A DNA stretch of 64,000 nucleotides from JACCSI01 sp963815285 (GCA_963815285.1 CAWFGB010000007.1:62001-126000); one strand, 5' to 3'. Positions 25,628-34,964 are shown, counted from the stretch's first letter. The notes: a model not told the origin generated them from the letters alone. Made by a program: numbers and translations.

Positions 25628-25633
25628 AATACT
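25628..25633 (+). promoter_or_regulatory. -10-like box AATACT before a probable leaderless GTG
   Basis: AATACT, then 6 nt, then GTG 25640. Same spacing as the transketolase promoter (TATACT-N6-GTG). It lies in the short gap after the peroxiredoxin gene, so the P1B-like gene may have its own promoter. Confidence 0.4.
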
Positions 25634-25639
25634 AGTGAT

Positions 25640-26911
25640 GTGACGCAACTGCGGGTGCACGTGCACGACATGGACTGTGCCGACGAGGCGGCGCTGGTCC
25701 GTCGTGCGCTGGAATCGAACAAGGCGATCGGCGGCATCGAGTTCGACCTGATTCACGGGTTCGTGGACATCACTTTCGATGGGCGCGCCACAGACGAAGC
25801 CGCGATCACCCGCGCCATTCGCAGCACCGGCCTCGGCGCCCATGCAGTGCATGGCGAAGCCGGGCATCTTGCCGTCGCCGAGGAACACGCGGCCCACGAT
25901 CATCAACATCCGCAGGGCACTACCGTGTCGATGGTGGTCAGCGGTGTGCTGTTCCTGGCTGGCTGGATCATCGAGGGCGTGCAGGCCGACCACTGGGTGG
26001 ACATCTTCTTCCGCGCCGACGATGGGGCGCACGACGACCGCGCGGTGGTGGCGTATGCGCTGTCCGCGTTTGCCGGCCTGTGGCCGATGTGGCCGCGCGC
26101 GCTGGCCGCCATCCGGTATTTGCGGCTCGACATGCACGCGCTCGTGTGCCTCACGGTGATCGGCGCCGCCGCGATTGGCGAATGGTCCGAGGGCGCTGCA
26201 GTGGCCTTTCTCTTCGCGCTTGCGCATCGCATGGAGGAGTGGAGCCTCGAACGCGCGCGCACCGAAATCGCGGCGTTGGTCGGACGAGGGCCAGCCCTTA
26301 TCGCGCAGGGCCTGCAGCAGTCAGCGCCGATTGAGCGATGGATCGAAGGCTTCGCCGTGATCTATACCCCTGTCGTCATGGCGCTGGCCGTGGTAGTCGC
26401 GGTGCTGCCTCCCGCCATTGACGGGCAGTGGGCCACCTGGTTTTATCGAGGATTGTTCTTCCTGGTGCTGGCGTGCCCGTGCGCCCTCGTCATCTCCACC
26501 CCCGTCACCATCGTCGCGGCGCTGAGCGCGGCTGCGCGACGAGGAGTGCTGGTCAAGGGCGGGGCGGTGCTCGAGCGCGCCGCCACCGTCACCGAGCCGA
26601 CGTCACAGGGGCTGGCTGCCGTCGGCATAAGCGTCGCCGGCGCCCAGGCGCAGCAGGAACGACTCGCGCTGGCCGATGTCGTGCTGACCGCGTCCGACGA
26701 GCATGTCATCACCTTGCTGGTAGTGCACGCCCGTCGTGCGATGCGCGTCGTCCGCCAGAACGTCGCGATCTCGCTCGCGACGAAGCTGGCGTTTCTCATC
26801 TCGGCGCCGTTCGGCTTCGCGCCTCTGTGGATGGCCGTGCTCGCCGACACCGGCGCCACGGTCATCGTGACGCTCAACGGGCTCCGCTTGCTCCGCCCCC
26901 CGCGTTACTGA
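25640..26911 (+). CDS. P1B-type (Zn/Cd/Co) ATPase-like membrane protein lacking A, P and N domains
   Basis: About 423 residues. It has an HMA-like N-terminus with HDMDCADEAAL (the MDC-x2-E type seen in Zn/Cd pumps), a His-rich linker (AAHDHQH), and the P1B membrane segments including ACPCALVISTP (CPC at about 279-281). The C-terminal part matches the end of the P domain and the last two membrane helices (ALADVVLTASD ... RQNVAISLATKLAFL ... AVLADTGATVIVTLNGLRLL). The actuator domain (TGE) is missing between LVGRGPA and APIERWIEGFA. The phosphorylation and nucleotide domains (DKTGT to GDGxND) are missing between KGGAVLERAA and AAVGISV. Both deletions keep the frame. Pumping by ATP hydrolysis is therefore impossible as known; passive transport, metal sensing or decay are the options. 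The family is certain, the function open. Confidence 0.85.
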   Translation: MTQLRVHVHDMDCADEAALVRRALESNKAIGGIEFDLIHGFVDITFDGRATDEAAITRAIRSTGLGAHAVHGEAGHLAVAEEHAAHDHQHPQGTTVSMVVSGVLFLAGWIIEGVQADHWVDIFFRADDGAHDDRAVVAYALSAFAGLWPMWPRALAAIRYLRLDMHALVCLTVIGAAAIGEWSEGAAVAFLFALAHRMEEWSLERARTEIAALVGRGPALIAQGLQQSAPIERWIEGFAVIYTPVVMALAVVVAVLPPAIDGQWATWFYRGLFFLVLACPCALVISTPVTIVAALSAAARRGVLVKGGAVLERAATVTEPTSQGLAAVGISVAGAQAQQERLALADVVLTASDEHVITLLVVHARRAMRVVRQNVAISLATKLAFLISAPFGFAPLWMAVLADTGATVIVTLNGLRLLRPPRY

Positions 26912-27426
26912 GGCGGGCGGCGCTGCTGGCGTTGCTTGAGCTGCTCTTCCCGTTCCTGCATACGCTTCTGCATCTCGGCCTCGCGATCCTTCAGTTGCTG
27001 CTGCTGCTCGGCGGTCAGCAGCGCGTGGACCTGGCTTCGCACCCGGCCCCGCAGGATCGCTTCGTCGGCCATCGCATTGGCGACGGCCGTGCTCTGAGTG
27101 CGGATGGCTGCTTCATCGACGGCGCCGCCGCGAGTGGCTGCAGCGAAGGCGCGATGCGCTTCACCGAGCTCGGTCCGCACGTCGGCGAACTCTTCACGAT
27201 GCGCCTCCATGATCGAGCGAACTTGTTCGCGTTGGGCGTCGGTCAGCTCTATGCCGCGCAGCCCAAGGTCGCCGGCCGGCCCGCCACGAAGCGGGCCGTG
27301 AAATCCGCCATGACCGGGCTCGCCACGCATTCCTGGCCCGACGCGTGGCGCTTGAGCTCCTGCCAGGGCGTGTCCGCCCGCCAATGCCGCGACCAGCACC
27401 GCGGCAACCACCATTCGTTTCTTCAT
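26905..27426 (-). CDS. Spy/CpxP (LTxxQ) family periplasmic protein
   Basis: A 173-residue exported protein with signal peptide MKKRMVVAAVLVAALAGGHALA, a Gly/His/Pro-rich segment, then ELTDAQREQVRSIMEAHR and LLTAEQQQQLKDREAEMQKR, the paired LTxxQ-type motifs of Spy/CpxP/ZraP proteins. The C-terminus is a charged Gln/Arg-rich helix. Family members are periplasmic chaperones or stress/metal sensors; a link to the neighbouring metal-transporter-like gene is suggestive only. GGAGG lies upstream of the ATG. The 3' end overlaps the convergent P1B-like gene by 7 nt. Confidence 0.85.
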   Translation of the reverse strand: MKKRMVVAAVLVAALAGGHALAGAQAPRVGPGMRGEPGHGGFHGPLRGGPAGDLGLRGIELTDAQREQVRSIMEAHREEFADVRTELGEAHRAFAAATRGGAVDEAAIRTQSTAVANAMADEAILRGRVRSQVHALLTAEQQQQLKDREAEMQKRMQEREEQLKQRQQRRPPQ

Positions 27427-27483
27427 CTCCGAACCTCCGAATAAGCGCTGTCTAAGAGGTTGGATTACGAAACCGTCAAAAGG

Positions 27484-30400
27484 TTAAACGGTGGAGGAAC
27501 TCCGTGGATCGGACGAACCCAGGGAATCGTCAAGCTGCGCCGCGTCGGTTTCCGGCATGTGGAGAAGTGCCGAGAAAATTCCGCGCAGCAGGCCGATGTC
27601 GTCGGCGAGCACGTCGAGCACGTCCGACCGCATGAACCGCAGTCCGTGTCCGGCGCTGGCGACCTCGCCCTTGGCCGTCAACGCCACGCCACTGAGCGTT
27701 TCGTAGATGCCGATGAGGTCGCCCGGGCCGGCAGTTTCTGGCGATGCACCTTCCCGATGCACTCGTATCTCGCCTTTCAACACCACCAGCATCGATGCGT
27801 CGGGACCTGCTAACGGGTCGGTCCCCGGCGTCAGCGCGACGGGCCTTGCAATTGCCGACAGGCCGACGAGCTGTGACGCGGTCGCTCGGCTGAGCAGCGG
27901 GCTCGATTGGAGCAGCAGGATGGTGTCGAGCGGCTGGAGATTGCCGTCATCCATTCTGGCCCTGAGCGACGGCGGGATCGTGCCGTGCAATACGGTTCGC
28001 CAGGTCCCCTCGCGCCGCTCGACCATCAGGCGGAATATGCCCTGTGCGATCTCGACGTTCTCCGACAGCAGGGACAAGAACTCTTCGGAGGTGAGCGCGA
28101 GGGCAATCGTCAGCTCGACTGCCTTCATCGTTTTCTGTGCCGGGCTTCCCTCGATGATGGCTTCAAAGCCGACCACTCCCGGTGCGGTCACCTCTTTGGT
28201 ATCTCCGCCGGGCCGGGTGCCGGCGAGCCGGCCATCGAGAATGAACTGGATCGACTCGACGTGGCGTCCCGCTTCGTAGAGCACGCGGCCCGGCTCGTGC
28301 CGGACCTGCCGGCCGAGCATCGCGATGCGGAACAGCTCGTTGACCGAGCTGAACGCGAAGAGCGGCACGGTGCGCACTCGGTTGGCGAGCTCGACCGCGG
28401 GCAGCGGCTCGAGCCACAACGCGCGACGACGCTCCAGAGGCATGCGACGGGCGGCGAGCGCCCACGATGCCGCTTCGAAGACGTACCAGTCCCGCGGGTC
28501 GCGATGGGCGAGGGCATGCTCGAGATCGTCGGCGAGCGTCCACATCTGACGCTGCTCGACGAGCAGAATCGCGGAAGCGGCGATGACCTGATCCTCGTCG
28601 TGAACCAGCTGGGCGACGGTGTCTTCAACATCGCGGACCCGTGTCTTGAACAGCACGTTGCCCCGGCGGATGCGCTCATCGGTCGGCATGTCTTCGATGA
28701 GGATCATGACGCGCCGGCGGAGCGCCGCCTCAAGCAGGTTGTCGAGATACTCGACGGCGCCAGAGCGCAGCCTCGAGTCCGGCGAAGCCAGCGCCGCCCG
28801 CACGGCGTTGATGTCCTCGGGCGTGTGCAACATGCCGAGCAGCCGGAACATCCGATCGACGGCGCGCTGCCGTTTCTCGGTGAGCGCCTGGGCCAGCAGG
28901 GACGTGCTATCCAGACCGTGGCCGACAAACAGGTTGTGATGCAGCGTCATCGCCCCGAAGGCGCGCGTCGTTTCCTGGAGGATCTGCCGCTCGATGACCG
29001 CGCGGTCGATGGTCAGCTGGGGTGCCGTCCGCCGAAGCCGCTCGATGGCAGTGATGGCTTTGAAGCGCACGAAGCCGTCATTGTCCGATAGCGCCTCGAC
29101 GAGCACGTCCAGGGCCTTTTGCGAGGGAACGAGGGCGAGCGTGGAGGGCACATGGCGCCGCACCCAGACGTCCTCGTCCGTATCACGGAGAAAGTAGGCC
29201 AGCGGATCCACGACCTGTTCGCCATACTCGACCAGCACCTGGCGCGCGGCTGCCTTCAACAGACGATTGCGCATCAGCGACACCAGCGGCGGCAGGAACA
29301 GGAAGTCGGACTCCGGCGGCCCGAGCAGGCCCGCGCTGCGGATGGCTTCTCGCGCGACGCTGAGATCGGCGTCGAACATCAAGGGCACCAGCAACGCACG
29401 AAACTTGGGATCGCGGACGTACCCGAGCGAGTGGGCCACCTCGAGACGGATGGGGACCGCCTGCTCACGCGTGTCGCTCGCCAGTTCCCGCAGCGCCTCT
29501 TCGGCGGCCAGCCGGTCATCGGGCGACGCGCTTTCGGCGAGCCCGCAGGCCGCCGTGACCACCATCACGGGATCGGCATCCTTCAGGAACCCGCGCATGA
29601 CCTCAGTCGCATTCTCGCGATTCAACGCGGCCAACGCCCGCACGGCAGCGAGTCGGACCTCGCCATCGCTGTCCTTCAACGATCGCTCGATGCCGCGCAG
29701 CCAGTGATTGGCGCTCTCGGCGCGCATGGCGCCCGCCGCTCGGAGTGCCCGTGCCCGGACCTCGGGGGAGTCATGATGCAGGAGCAGCGGCGTCACCAGG
29801 TGCCGTTTGTCGAGCGACTCCAGCAGGTCGATGGCATACACGACGCGGCGCGGCTCTGGATGGGCCAGCTCGCCGATGAGCGCCTCCACCGTGTTGAGAT
29901 CGGCAGTGTCAAGGCGTATCTCGGCCGGTTCGACGTGCTGCTGCTCGATGCTCTGGCGAAAGGCCGCCAGGTACTGTTTCCGCGCGCGCATCGCGAACCA
30001 CACCCACAAGGCGGTGATACAGAGGCTGGCGATGCTCAGCTGCCGCCAGGTCAGGCCGAGTCCCCAATCCTTGATGAGGACGAGGATGAGCAGCGCGCCC
30101 AGCCCTTTGGCCACACGGTCCACCGTCACGTCGATGAACGGTTTGGCGCGGTACTTCAGATCCACGGGCATCGGCAGGAACAGGATCTCGCGCGACGTCT
30201 TGTCCACTGTGTAGCGCAAGGACGTGTCGAGGATGCGCGCGAGCCCGGACGTCCACAGCGCGCCGACAGCGAGCATCAGCACGCCGGTGCCACCCAGGCT
30301 GACCGGGAGGATGAGCAAGGCGAAGCCGATGCCGAGATTGCGATGGATGCGGCTGGTGAACGCGACCTGAATGACGAACCCGATCATCGACAGCCACACG

Positions 30401-31251
30401 GTGATCACCGCCAGAAAGGCGCTGATGCCGTCGGTGTTGGTCGCGCCCTTGGCCTCGGCGGTCGCCATGTTCAACTGCTGCTCGATGATGGCGGCGCCAA
30501 TCGCGGCAAACGCGATGACGAAGGAAATGAGCTGCAGGTGCTTCGACGAGCGCAGCAGTTGAAACGCTTCGGCGCTGCTGACGCTCTCCTCTTCGCCGGT
30601 CTTGCTGGCGTCGGACATGCCGGCGCTCTTCTCGCGCCGGATCACGAGCACCACGATGCCGAAGCAGAGCGTCAGAATCGAGGCGCTGACGAGCAGCATC
30701 GAATTGGCGCCAAAGCGTTCGACAAAGGTCGCCGTGAGCGTCGCGCCGGTGGCCCCACCCAGGCTGCTGCCGGCGCCGATCAGGCCGAAGAGCCGCTTGG
30801 CCTGGCGCGCGTCGTACACGTCGTTGGCCAACGTCCAGAATTGACTGATCAGCAGAATGCCGAGGATGAGCCCGTAAAGGTAAAACCCCGCCGCGACGAT
30901 ACGCGCGTCGCCAGCCCTGAAGGCCGTCCAGAACAGGACCAGCAGGGAGACCATGCCGAGCAGGGTCACCGGAATCATCCACCGGCGCGGCACCAGCGCA
31001 ATCACGCGTGAATAGGTCTGCATGATCACGCCGATGAGAATGCCAGCCCCGAACTGCACCCAGGGGAGGTTGTCGGCGCCCAGATTCGAGATGAAGAGGC
31101 CTCGGGTGACCGGCTTCAGCACGTTGTAGCCGGTCATCGCGAGGAACGAGTACCCGAACATCAGCAGTGCCGTCGTGGCTTCGCCCGTTCGGATTTCCGC
31201 CAACGGCCGCAGCAGCCGGCTGACCAGCGATCCCGCAGAACTGTCGGACAT
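27484..31251 (-). CDS. Giant ATP/ADP-translocase-like transporter with HEAT repeats and two cNMP-binding-like domains
   Basis: A 1255-residue protein. Residues 1 to about 415 form a 12-helix-like transporter domain resembling the NTT (ATP:ADP antiporter)/MFS group: ARQAKRLFGLIGAGSSLGG (about 155-175) and LRYTVDKTSREILFLP (about 345). About 440-880 is a long helical HEAT-repeat region (PEVRARALRAAGAM, GEVRLAAVRALAALN, VARREAIRSAG-type units). From about 965 there is a cyclic-nucleotide-binding-like module (GRVLYEAGRHVESIQFILDG, then GVVGFEAIIEGSPAQ), and from about 1115 a second one (LLSRATASQLVGLSAIA ... VVLKGEIRVHREG ... GDLIGIYETLSG). It is divergent from a paralogue lacking the cNMP modules. 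The substrate is unknown; nucleotides are suggested only by the fold. TAAGCT lies 8 nt before the ATG. Confidence 0.82.
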   Translation of the reverse strand: MSDSSAGSLVSRLLRPLAEIRTGEATTALLMFGYSFLAMTGYNVLKPVTRGLFISNLGADNLPWVQFGAGILIGVIMQTYSRVIALVPRRWMIPVTLLGMVSLLVLFWTAFRAGDARIVAAGFYLYGLILGILLISQFWTLANDVYDARQAKRLFGLIGAGSSLGGATGATLTATFVERFGANSMLLVSASILTLCFGIVVLVIRREKSAGMSDASKTGEEESVSSAEAFQLLRSSKHLQLISFVIAFAAIGAAIIEQQLNMATAEAKGATNTDGISAFLAVITVWLSMIGFVIQVAFTSRIHRNLGIGFALLILPVSLGGTGVLMLAVGALWTSGLARILDTSLRYTVDKTSREILFLPMPVDLKYRAKPFIDVTVDRVAKGLGALLILVLIKDWGLGLTWRQLSIASLCITALWVWFAMRARKQYLAAFRQSIEQQHVEPAEIRLDTADLNTVEALIGELAHPEPRRVVYAIDLLESLDKRHLVTPLLLHHDSPEVRARALRAAGAMRAESANHWLRGIERSLKDSDGEVRLAAVRALAALNRENATEVMRGFLKDADPVMVVTAACGLAESASPDDRLAAEEALRELASDTREQAVPIRLEVAHSLGYVRDPKFRALLVPLMFDADLSVAREAIRSAGLLGPPESDFLFLPPLVSLMRNRLLKAAARQVLVEYGEQVVDPLAYFLRDTDEDVWVRRHVPSTLALVPSQKALDVLVEALSDNDGFVRFKAITAIERLRRTAPQLTIDRAVIERQILQETTRAFGAMTLHHNLFVGHGLDSTSLLAQALTEKRQRAVDRMFRLLGMLHTPEDINAVRAALASPDSRLRSGAVEYLDNLLEAALRRRVMILIEDMPTDERIRRGNVLFKTRVRDVEDTVAQLVHDEDQVIAASAILLVEQRQMWTLADDLEHALAHRDPRDWYVFEAASWALAARRMPLERRRALWLEPLPAVELANRVRTVPLFAFSSVNELFRIAMLGRQVRHEPGRVLYEAGRHVESIQFILDGRLAGTRPGGDTKEVTAPGVVGFEAIIEGSPAQKTMKAVELTIALALTSEEFLSLLSENVEIAQGIFRLMVERREGTWRTVLHGTIPPSLRARMDDGNLQPLDTILLLQSSPLLSRATASQLVGLSAIARPVALTPGTDPLAGPDASMLVVLKGEIRVHREGASPETAGPGDLIGIYETLSGVALTAKGEVASAGHGLRFMRSDVLDVLADDIGLLRGIFSALLHMPETDAAQLDDSLGSSDPRSSSTV

Positions 31252-31305
31252 GGCTGGTCAGCTTAACAGACCCGTTGGCGTACACTTCAGGACATCGCTT
31301 TTTCG

Positions 31306-34074
31306 ATGCCCTCCCTGCAGCGTGTTCTCGGCCTCACGCCCCGTGAGCTGGGCCGGGCCCTCCCCCTTGGGGCCTACCTGTTTCTGACCATGGCCGGCTC
31401 GGTATCCAGCAAAGCCGCGCGAGACGCCATGTTTCTGGACCGGTTTCCGGCCACTTCGCTGCCGTACGTGGACATTGCGGTGGCGGTGCTCGTGGGGCTC
31501 ATTGCCGGCGTCTACGTCCGCCTGGGCACGCGCACCAACCTGCGGAACGTGCAAATTGCCAGCCTGCTGTCGTTTGCAGCCACTGCCGTGCTTTTCTGGT
31601 GGAACGTGGAGGCGTCTGGTCAGGAGCCCGCAAGCCAGGAGAGGGGCCGCCTCATCTTCGTGTTGATCTACATCTGGGTCGGCGCGCTGAGCGTCCTGGT
31701 GCCCACACAGGTCTGGACGCTGGCCAGCTTCGTGATGACCACCCGCGAGGCCAAGCGAGCGTTTGGCCTGATCGGGGCCGGTGCGATTCTGGGCTGGACT
31801 CTCGGGGGGCTGGCGACGCGGGAGCTGGTTGAGCGTTATGGCACCGAGAGCACGCTGCTCTGGGTGGCCGGCACGCTCACGGCGTCGGCCGTCATCGTCT
31901 GGGTGGTCTGGCGCCATCGCCCGGGCCACCTGATGAACCAGGGCGTCACCCCCGCCGAGGCCGCACCGGGAGGGCTCTGGACGAGTTTCAAGATGGTTCG
32001 AGGCTCGCCGTATCTCACTGCAATTGCGTCGGTCGTCTGGCTGGCCGCTTTCGTGACGACGATCGCCGGCTGGCAGTTCAAGGCAATCGCCAAGGAGAAC
32101 ATCCCCGCGACCGACGAACTGGCGGTGTTCTTCGGCACCTTCAACGTCGTGGCCGGTCTCGCGGCGTTGGTGCTGCAGGTGCTGTTCACCGGCCGCATTT
32201 TGCGCACGGCTGGGATCGGCGTTGCGTTGTTCGTGGTCCCGGTGGCCATGGTAATGAGTTCGGCGGGTCTGGCGGTCTTCGGCTCGCTCGCCGCCGTGGT
32301 GGCGCTCAAGGGCAGCGATCAGATCCTCCGCTACTCCCTCGATAAGGCGACGGTCGAACTGCTGTACCTGCCGGTGCCGGCCGCGCTCATGTTTCGCGTG
32401 AAGTCGTTTATCGACACGGTGGTGTTTCGCGTCGGTGACGCGCTCGGAGGGCTGGCGATCCTGCTCTTTGCGTCGGTGCTGGGTCTCACGCCCGTGCAGA
32501 TGACCTGGGTGGCCGTGATCGCGCTGGCCGGCTGGCTATGGGCGGCCTTCATTGCCCGCCTGCAGTACGTCGAGAACCTGCGCGAGAGCATCTACCAGCA
32601 TCGCGTCGATGCGGAGCGATCGGCCGCGCCCGTCATCGAGCGGACCGCCTCGGATCTGCTGGTCACGCAGCTGCAGACCGGCACGCCCGAACAGATTCTC
32701 TACGCGCTAAACCTACTCGAAGCTTCCAACGACCGCCGCGCGTATCCGGTCGTGCGCGACCTCGTCAACCACGACGCGCCCGAAGTGCGGGCGCACGCGA
32801 TCCGCCTGCTCGCGCGGCAAGGCGATCCCACCTTGAACGAAACCGTCGAGAAGATGCTGTATGACCCGCATTTCGAAGTACGGACCGAGGCGCTGCTCTA
32901 CCTGACTCAGCACGCGCACATCGATCCACTCGAGCGGATCGAGCAACTCGGCGAGTTCCCCGACTTCTCGCTGCGCGCCGCCATGGTGGCGTTTCTCGCG
33001 CGTCCGGGTCGAGCGCAGAACCTCGAGGCGGCACGCGCCATCTTGTCCGCGATGGTCCGGGAGAAGGGAGAAGAAGGACGGCGGACGCGTCTCGAGGCCG
33101 CACAAGTGCTGGCGGCCGTGCCCGACCTGTTCGATCAGGAGCTGCGGATTCTGCTCGATGACTCCGACGCCGAAGTGGTCGGCGCCGCCATCCGCGCGGT
33201 GGGCAAGCTCCGCAAACGCAGCCTGATTCCGCGCGTGATCAAACGACTGGCGCAGCCGACGGTAGCCGACGTCGCCGTGGCCGTGTTCGCCGGGATGGGC
33301 GACGCGGTCGCCGGCACCCTGCGCGATCATCTGGTCGATCCCGACACCCCGGTCGAGGTGCGCCGGGAGATCCCGGGGGTGCTGCAGGCCATTGCCACGC
33401 CGGCCGCCCAGTTCGTGCTGCTCGAAAGCGTGCTCGACAGCGACACCATCGTGCGCCATCGGATCATCACGGCGCTCAACAAGCTGGGACAGATTTATCC
33501 GGATCGTCGCGTCGACCGACGACTGATCGAAACCGTGCTCGGCGCCGAAATCATGGGCCACTACCGTTCCTACCAGGTGCTGGGCACGCTCGGGGCACGG
33601 CTCGACGCCGACGCGGACCCCGTCGTGCAGCGGCTCAAGGAGTCGATGCAGCAGGAAGCGGAGCGCGTTTTCCGGTTGCTCAACATCCTCTACCCGGGCA
33701 ACGACATGCACAGCGCCTACGTCGGGCTCACCACCGGCGATCCCGTCGTCCACGACAACGCCATCGAATTCCTCGAAACGGTACTTTCGCCGCAGCTGCG
33801 GGAGCTGATCGTGCCGCTCTTCGACCGCGGCGTCTCGCCGGCGCAGCGAGGTCATCTGGCGAACCGCTTGGTCGGCGCCTCGCTTGGCGATCGCGATGAG
33901 GCGATTTCGGTGCTGATGCTCAGCCAGGATCCGTGGCTGCAGTCCTGCGCCGCCTACACAATCGGCGAGTTCCGGCTCACGCAGTTCGCCGATCAGATCG
34001 AGAAGTGGTGCAGTCACCCCGATCCGCTGTTGCGCTCCACGGCTGAGGACGCGCGCCGCAAGCTGCAGGCGTGA
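31306..34074 (+). CDS. ATP/ADP-translocase-like transporter with HEAT repeats
   Basis: A 922-residue paralogue of the divergent gene. The transporter domain (about 1-420) shares TREAKRAFGLIGAGAILGW and LRYSLDKATVELLYLP at the same position (about 343), then RVKSFIDTVVFRVGDALGG, an arrangement also seen in NTT proteins. About 450-915 is HEAT-repeat helical sequence (PEVRAHAIRLLARQG, FEVRTEALLYLTQH, AEVVGAAIRAVGKLRKR). No cNMP-binding domain follows. The N-terminus is a short cytosolic stretch before the first helix. Only 54 bp separate the two divergent starts, so co-regulation is likely. Transport function, substrate and the role of the HEAT platform are unknown. Confidence 0.82.
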   Translation: MPSLQRVLGLTPRELGRALPLGAYLFLTMAGSVSSKAARDAMFLDRFPATSLPYVDIAVAVLVGLIAGVYVRLGTRTNLRNVQIASLLSFAATAVLFWWNVEASGQEPASQERGRLIFVLIYIWVGALSVLVPTQVWTLASFVMTTREAKRAFGLIGAGAILGWTLGGLATRELVERYGTESTLLWVAGTLTASAVIVWVVWRHRPGHLMNQGVTPAEAAPGGLWTSFKMVRGSPYLTAIASVVWLAAFVTTIAGWQFKAIAKENIPATDELAVFFGTFNVVAGLAALVLQVLFTGRILRTAGIGVALFVVPVAMVMSSAGLAVFGSLAAVVALKGSDQILRYSLDKATVELLYLPVPAALMFRVKSFIDTVVFRVGDALGGLAILLFASVLGLTPVQMTWVAVIALAGWLWAAFIARLQYVENLRESIYQHRVDAERSAAPVIERTASDLLVTQLQTGTPEQILYALNLLEASNDRRAYPVVRDLVNHDAPEVRAHAIRLLARQGDPTLNETVEKMLYDPHFEVRTEALLYLTQHAHIDPLERIEQLGEFPDFSLRAAMVAFLARPGRAQNLEAARAILSAMVREKGEEGRRTRLEAAQVLAAVPDLFDQELRILLDDSDAEVVGAAIRAVGKLRKRSLIPRVIKRLAQPTVADVAVAVFAGMGDAVAGTLRDHLVDPDTPVEVRREIPGVLQAIATPAAQFVLLESVLDSDTIVRHRIITALNKLGQIYPDRRVDRRLIETVLGAEIMGHYRSYQVLGTLGARLDADADPVVQRLKESMQQEAERVFRLLNILYPGNDMHSAYVGLTTGDPVVHDNAIEFLETVLSPQLRELIVPLFDRGVSPAQRGHLANRLVGASLGDRDEAISVLMLSQDPWLQSCAAYTIGEFRLTQFADQIEKWCSHPDPLLRSTAEDARRKLQA

Positions 34075-34127
34075 CGAACCCCCTCGACGTTGCTCAAGGC
34101 GTTTCGCGGACGTCGATGTCTGCCCGG

Positions 34128-34925
34128 TCAGCGCGGGCTAACCGCTTCAGCGGCAGGTGAATCGGGCCACATGGCCTGAGGGCGCGCGGTGTAGCCCGCG
34201 TGCGCGAGCCGGCTTTGGAACAACGCAATCAGCGACGCCACGAAGATCAACCGCAGTAAGGCGCGGGCCAGGAGATACGCGTAGAGAGCGGCGCTCAGGC
34301 CGATGCTGAAAGTAGCCGCCAGCCACCACGTCGCGGCCGCGAAAGCAACGTTGACCGCCGCCAGCGGCACCGCCGCTCCGGCGTTGCGTCTGACGAAGCG
34401 GAGGCTTGCGGTGAGGGCGCCGATCGCGCTGCGGCGATCTTCCACCACCATGCGGACCTTGGCGTAATCGAACAGCAGATGTACGAGGAACACGAGCAGG
34501 CCGACCACGAGGGCGCTCGCTTGGCGATCGAGTGGCAGTCTCGGGTAGAGCCACACGAGCAGCGCCGCGTAGATAGGAACGGCGATGAGCCCGAGTCGGA
34601 GGAATCGAAAGGCGAACATGCCCGAGGCGCCGAAGAACCCAAAGGTCGCCGTAGCCCGGTTCCGGGCGAGGCGATCCATGAAGCCGCCGAGGAGAAACGT
34701 CGTTAGTGCGGCATAGGCGAGGGCCCCCGGGTTGTCCCACAACAGACCGACGAGTACAGGACCGGAATCGAGCGTGCCGGCGTCAATCAGCGCGACCAAC
34801 GTGTCGAGGCGATCGATGGCCACGGGGCTGGGGACCAGCGCGTAGGCCGCCCAGAGCCCGAGAACGAGCACTGGTGCGCCGAGGACACGCTGACAGCCGT
34901 CGGCGAGCGCCGAAACCGCGGACAT
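34128..34925 (-). CDS. Polytopic membrane protein of unknown function
   Basis: About 265 residues with five or six hydrophobic segments (e.g. VLGAPVLVLGLWAAYALV, FFGASGMFAFRFLRLGLIAVP, LVVGLLVFLVHLLFDYAKV, LAAVNVAFAAATWWLAA, ALLRLIFVASLIALFQSRLA). The F-DYAKVRMVVEDRRS loop after the fourth helix recalls bacterial membrane proteins of the YihY/DUF975-like helical type, but I do not assign a family. Start ATG 34925 (GTG 34928 and TTG 34934 are also in frame). A TACGAT box at 34939-34934 lies 5 nt before the GTG and 8 nt before the ATG. Convergent with the HEAT transporter gene. Confidence 0.7.
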   Translation of the reverse strand: MSAVSALADGCQRVLGAPVLVLGLWAAYALVPSPVAIDRLDTLVALIDAGTLDSGPVLVGLLWDNPGALAYAALTTFLLGGFMDRLARNRATATFGFFGASGMFAFRFLRLGLIAVPIYAALLVWLYPRLPLDRQASALVVGLLVFLVHLLFDYAKVRMVVEDRRSAIGALTASLRFVRRNAGAAVPLAAVNVAFAAATWWLAATFSIGLSAALYAYLLARALLRLIFVASLIALFQSRLAHAGYTARPQAMWPDSPAAEAVSPR

Positions 34926-34933
34926 CACTCGCA

Positions 34934-34939
34934 ATCGTA
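34934..34939 (-). promoter_or_regulatory. -10-like box TACGAT (minus strand)
   Basis: TACGAT precedes GTG 34928 by 5 nt and ATG 34925 by 8 nt, with no Shine-Dalgarno, consistent with a leaderless start of the membrane protein gene. Confidence 0.3.
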
Positions 34940-34958
34940 CACCGATGGCTGAGACAGC

Positions 34959-34964
34959 TATAAT
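34959..34964 (+). promoter_or_regulatory. Consensus -10 TATAAT for the DapB-like gene
   Basis: A perfect TATAAT 27 nt before ATG 34992. GAGGAAG lies 4-5 nt before the ATG, so this gene has a conventional leader, in contrast to the leaderless starts elsewhere in the window. Confidence 0.5.

Noticed and set aside
29119..31011. 630-codon plus-strand frame opposite the transporter-HEAT-cNMP gene
   Set aside because: Antisense shadow. The minus-strand protein has membrane helices and HEAT repeats; this frame is Arg/Gln/His-rich low-quality sequence.
32713..34017. 434-codon minus-strand frame opposite the HEAT repeats of the 922-residue transporter
   Set aside because: Shadow; no motif, and the plus strand shows regular HEAT units.
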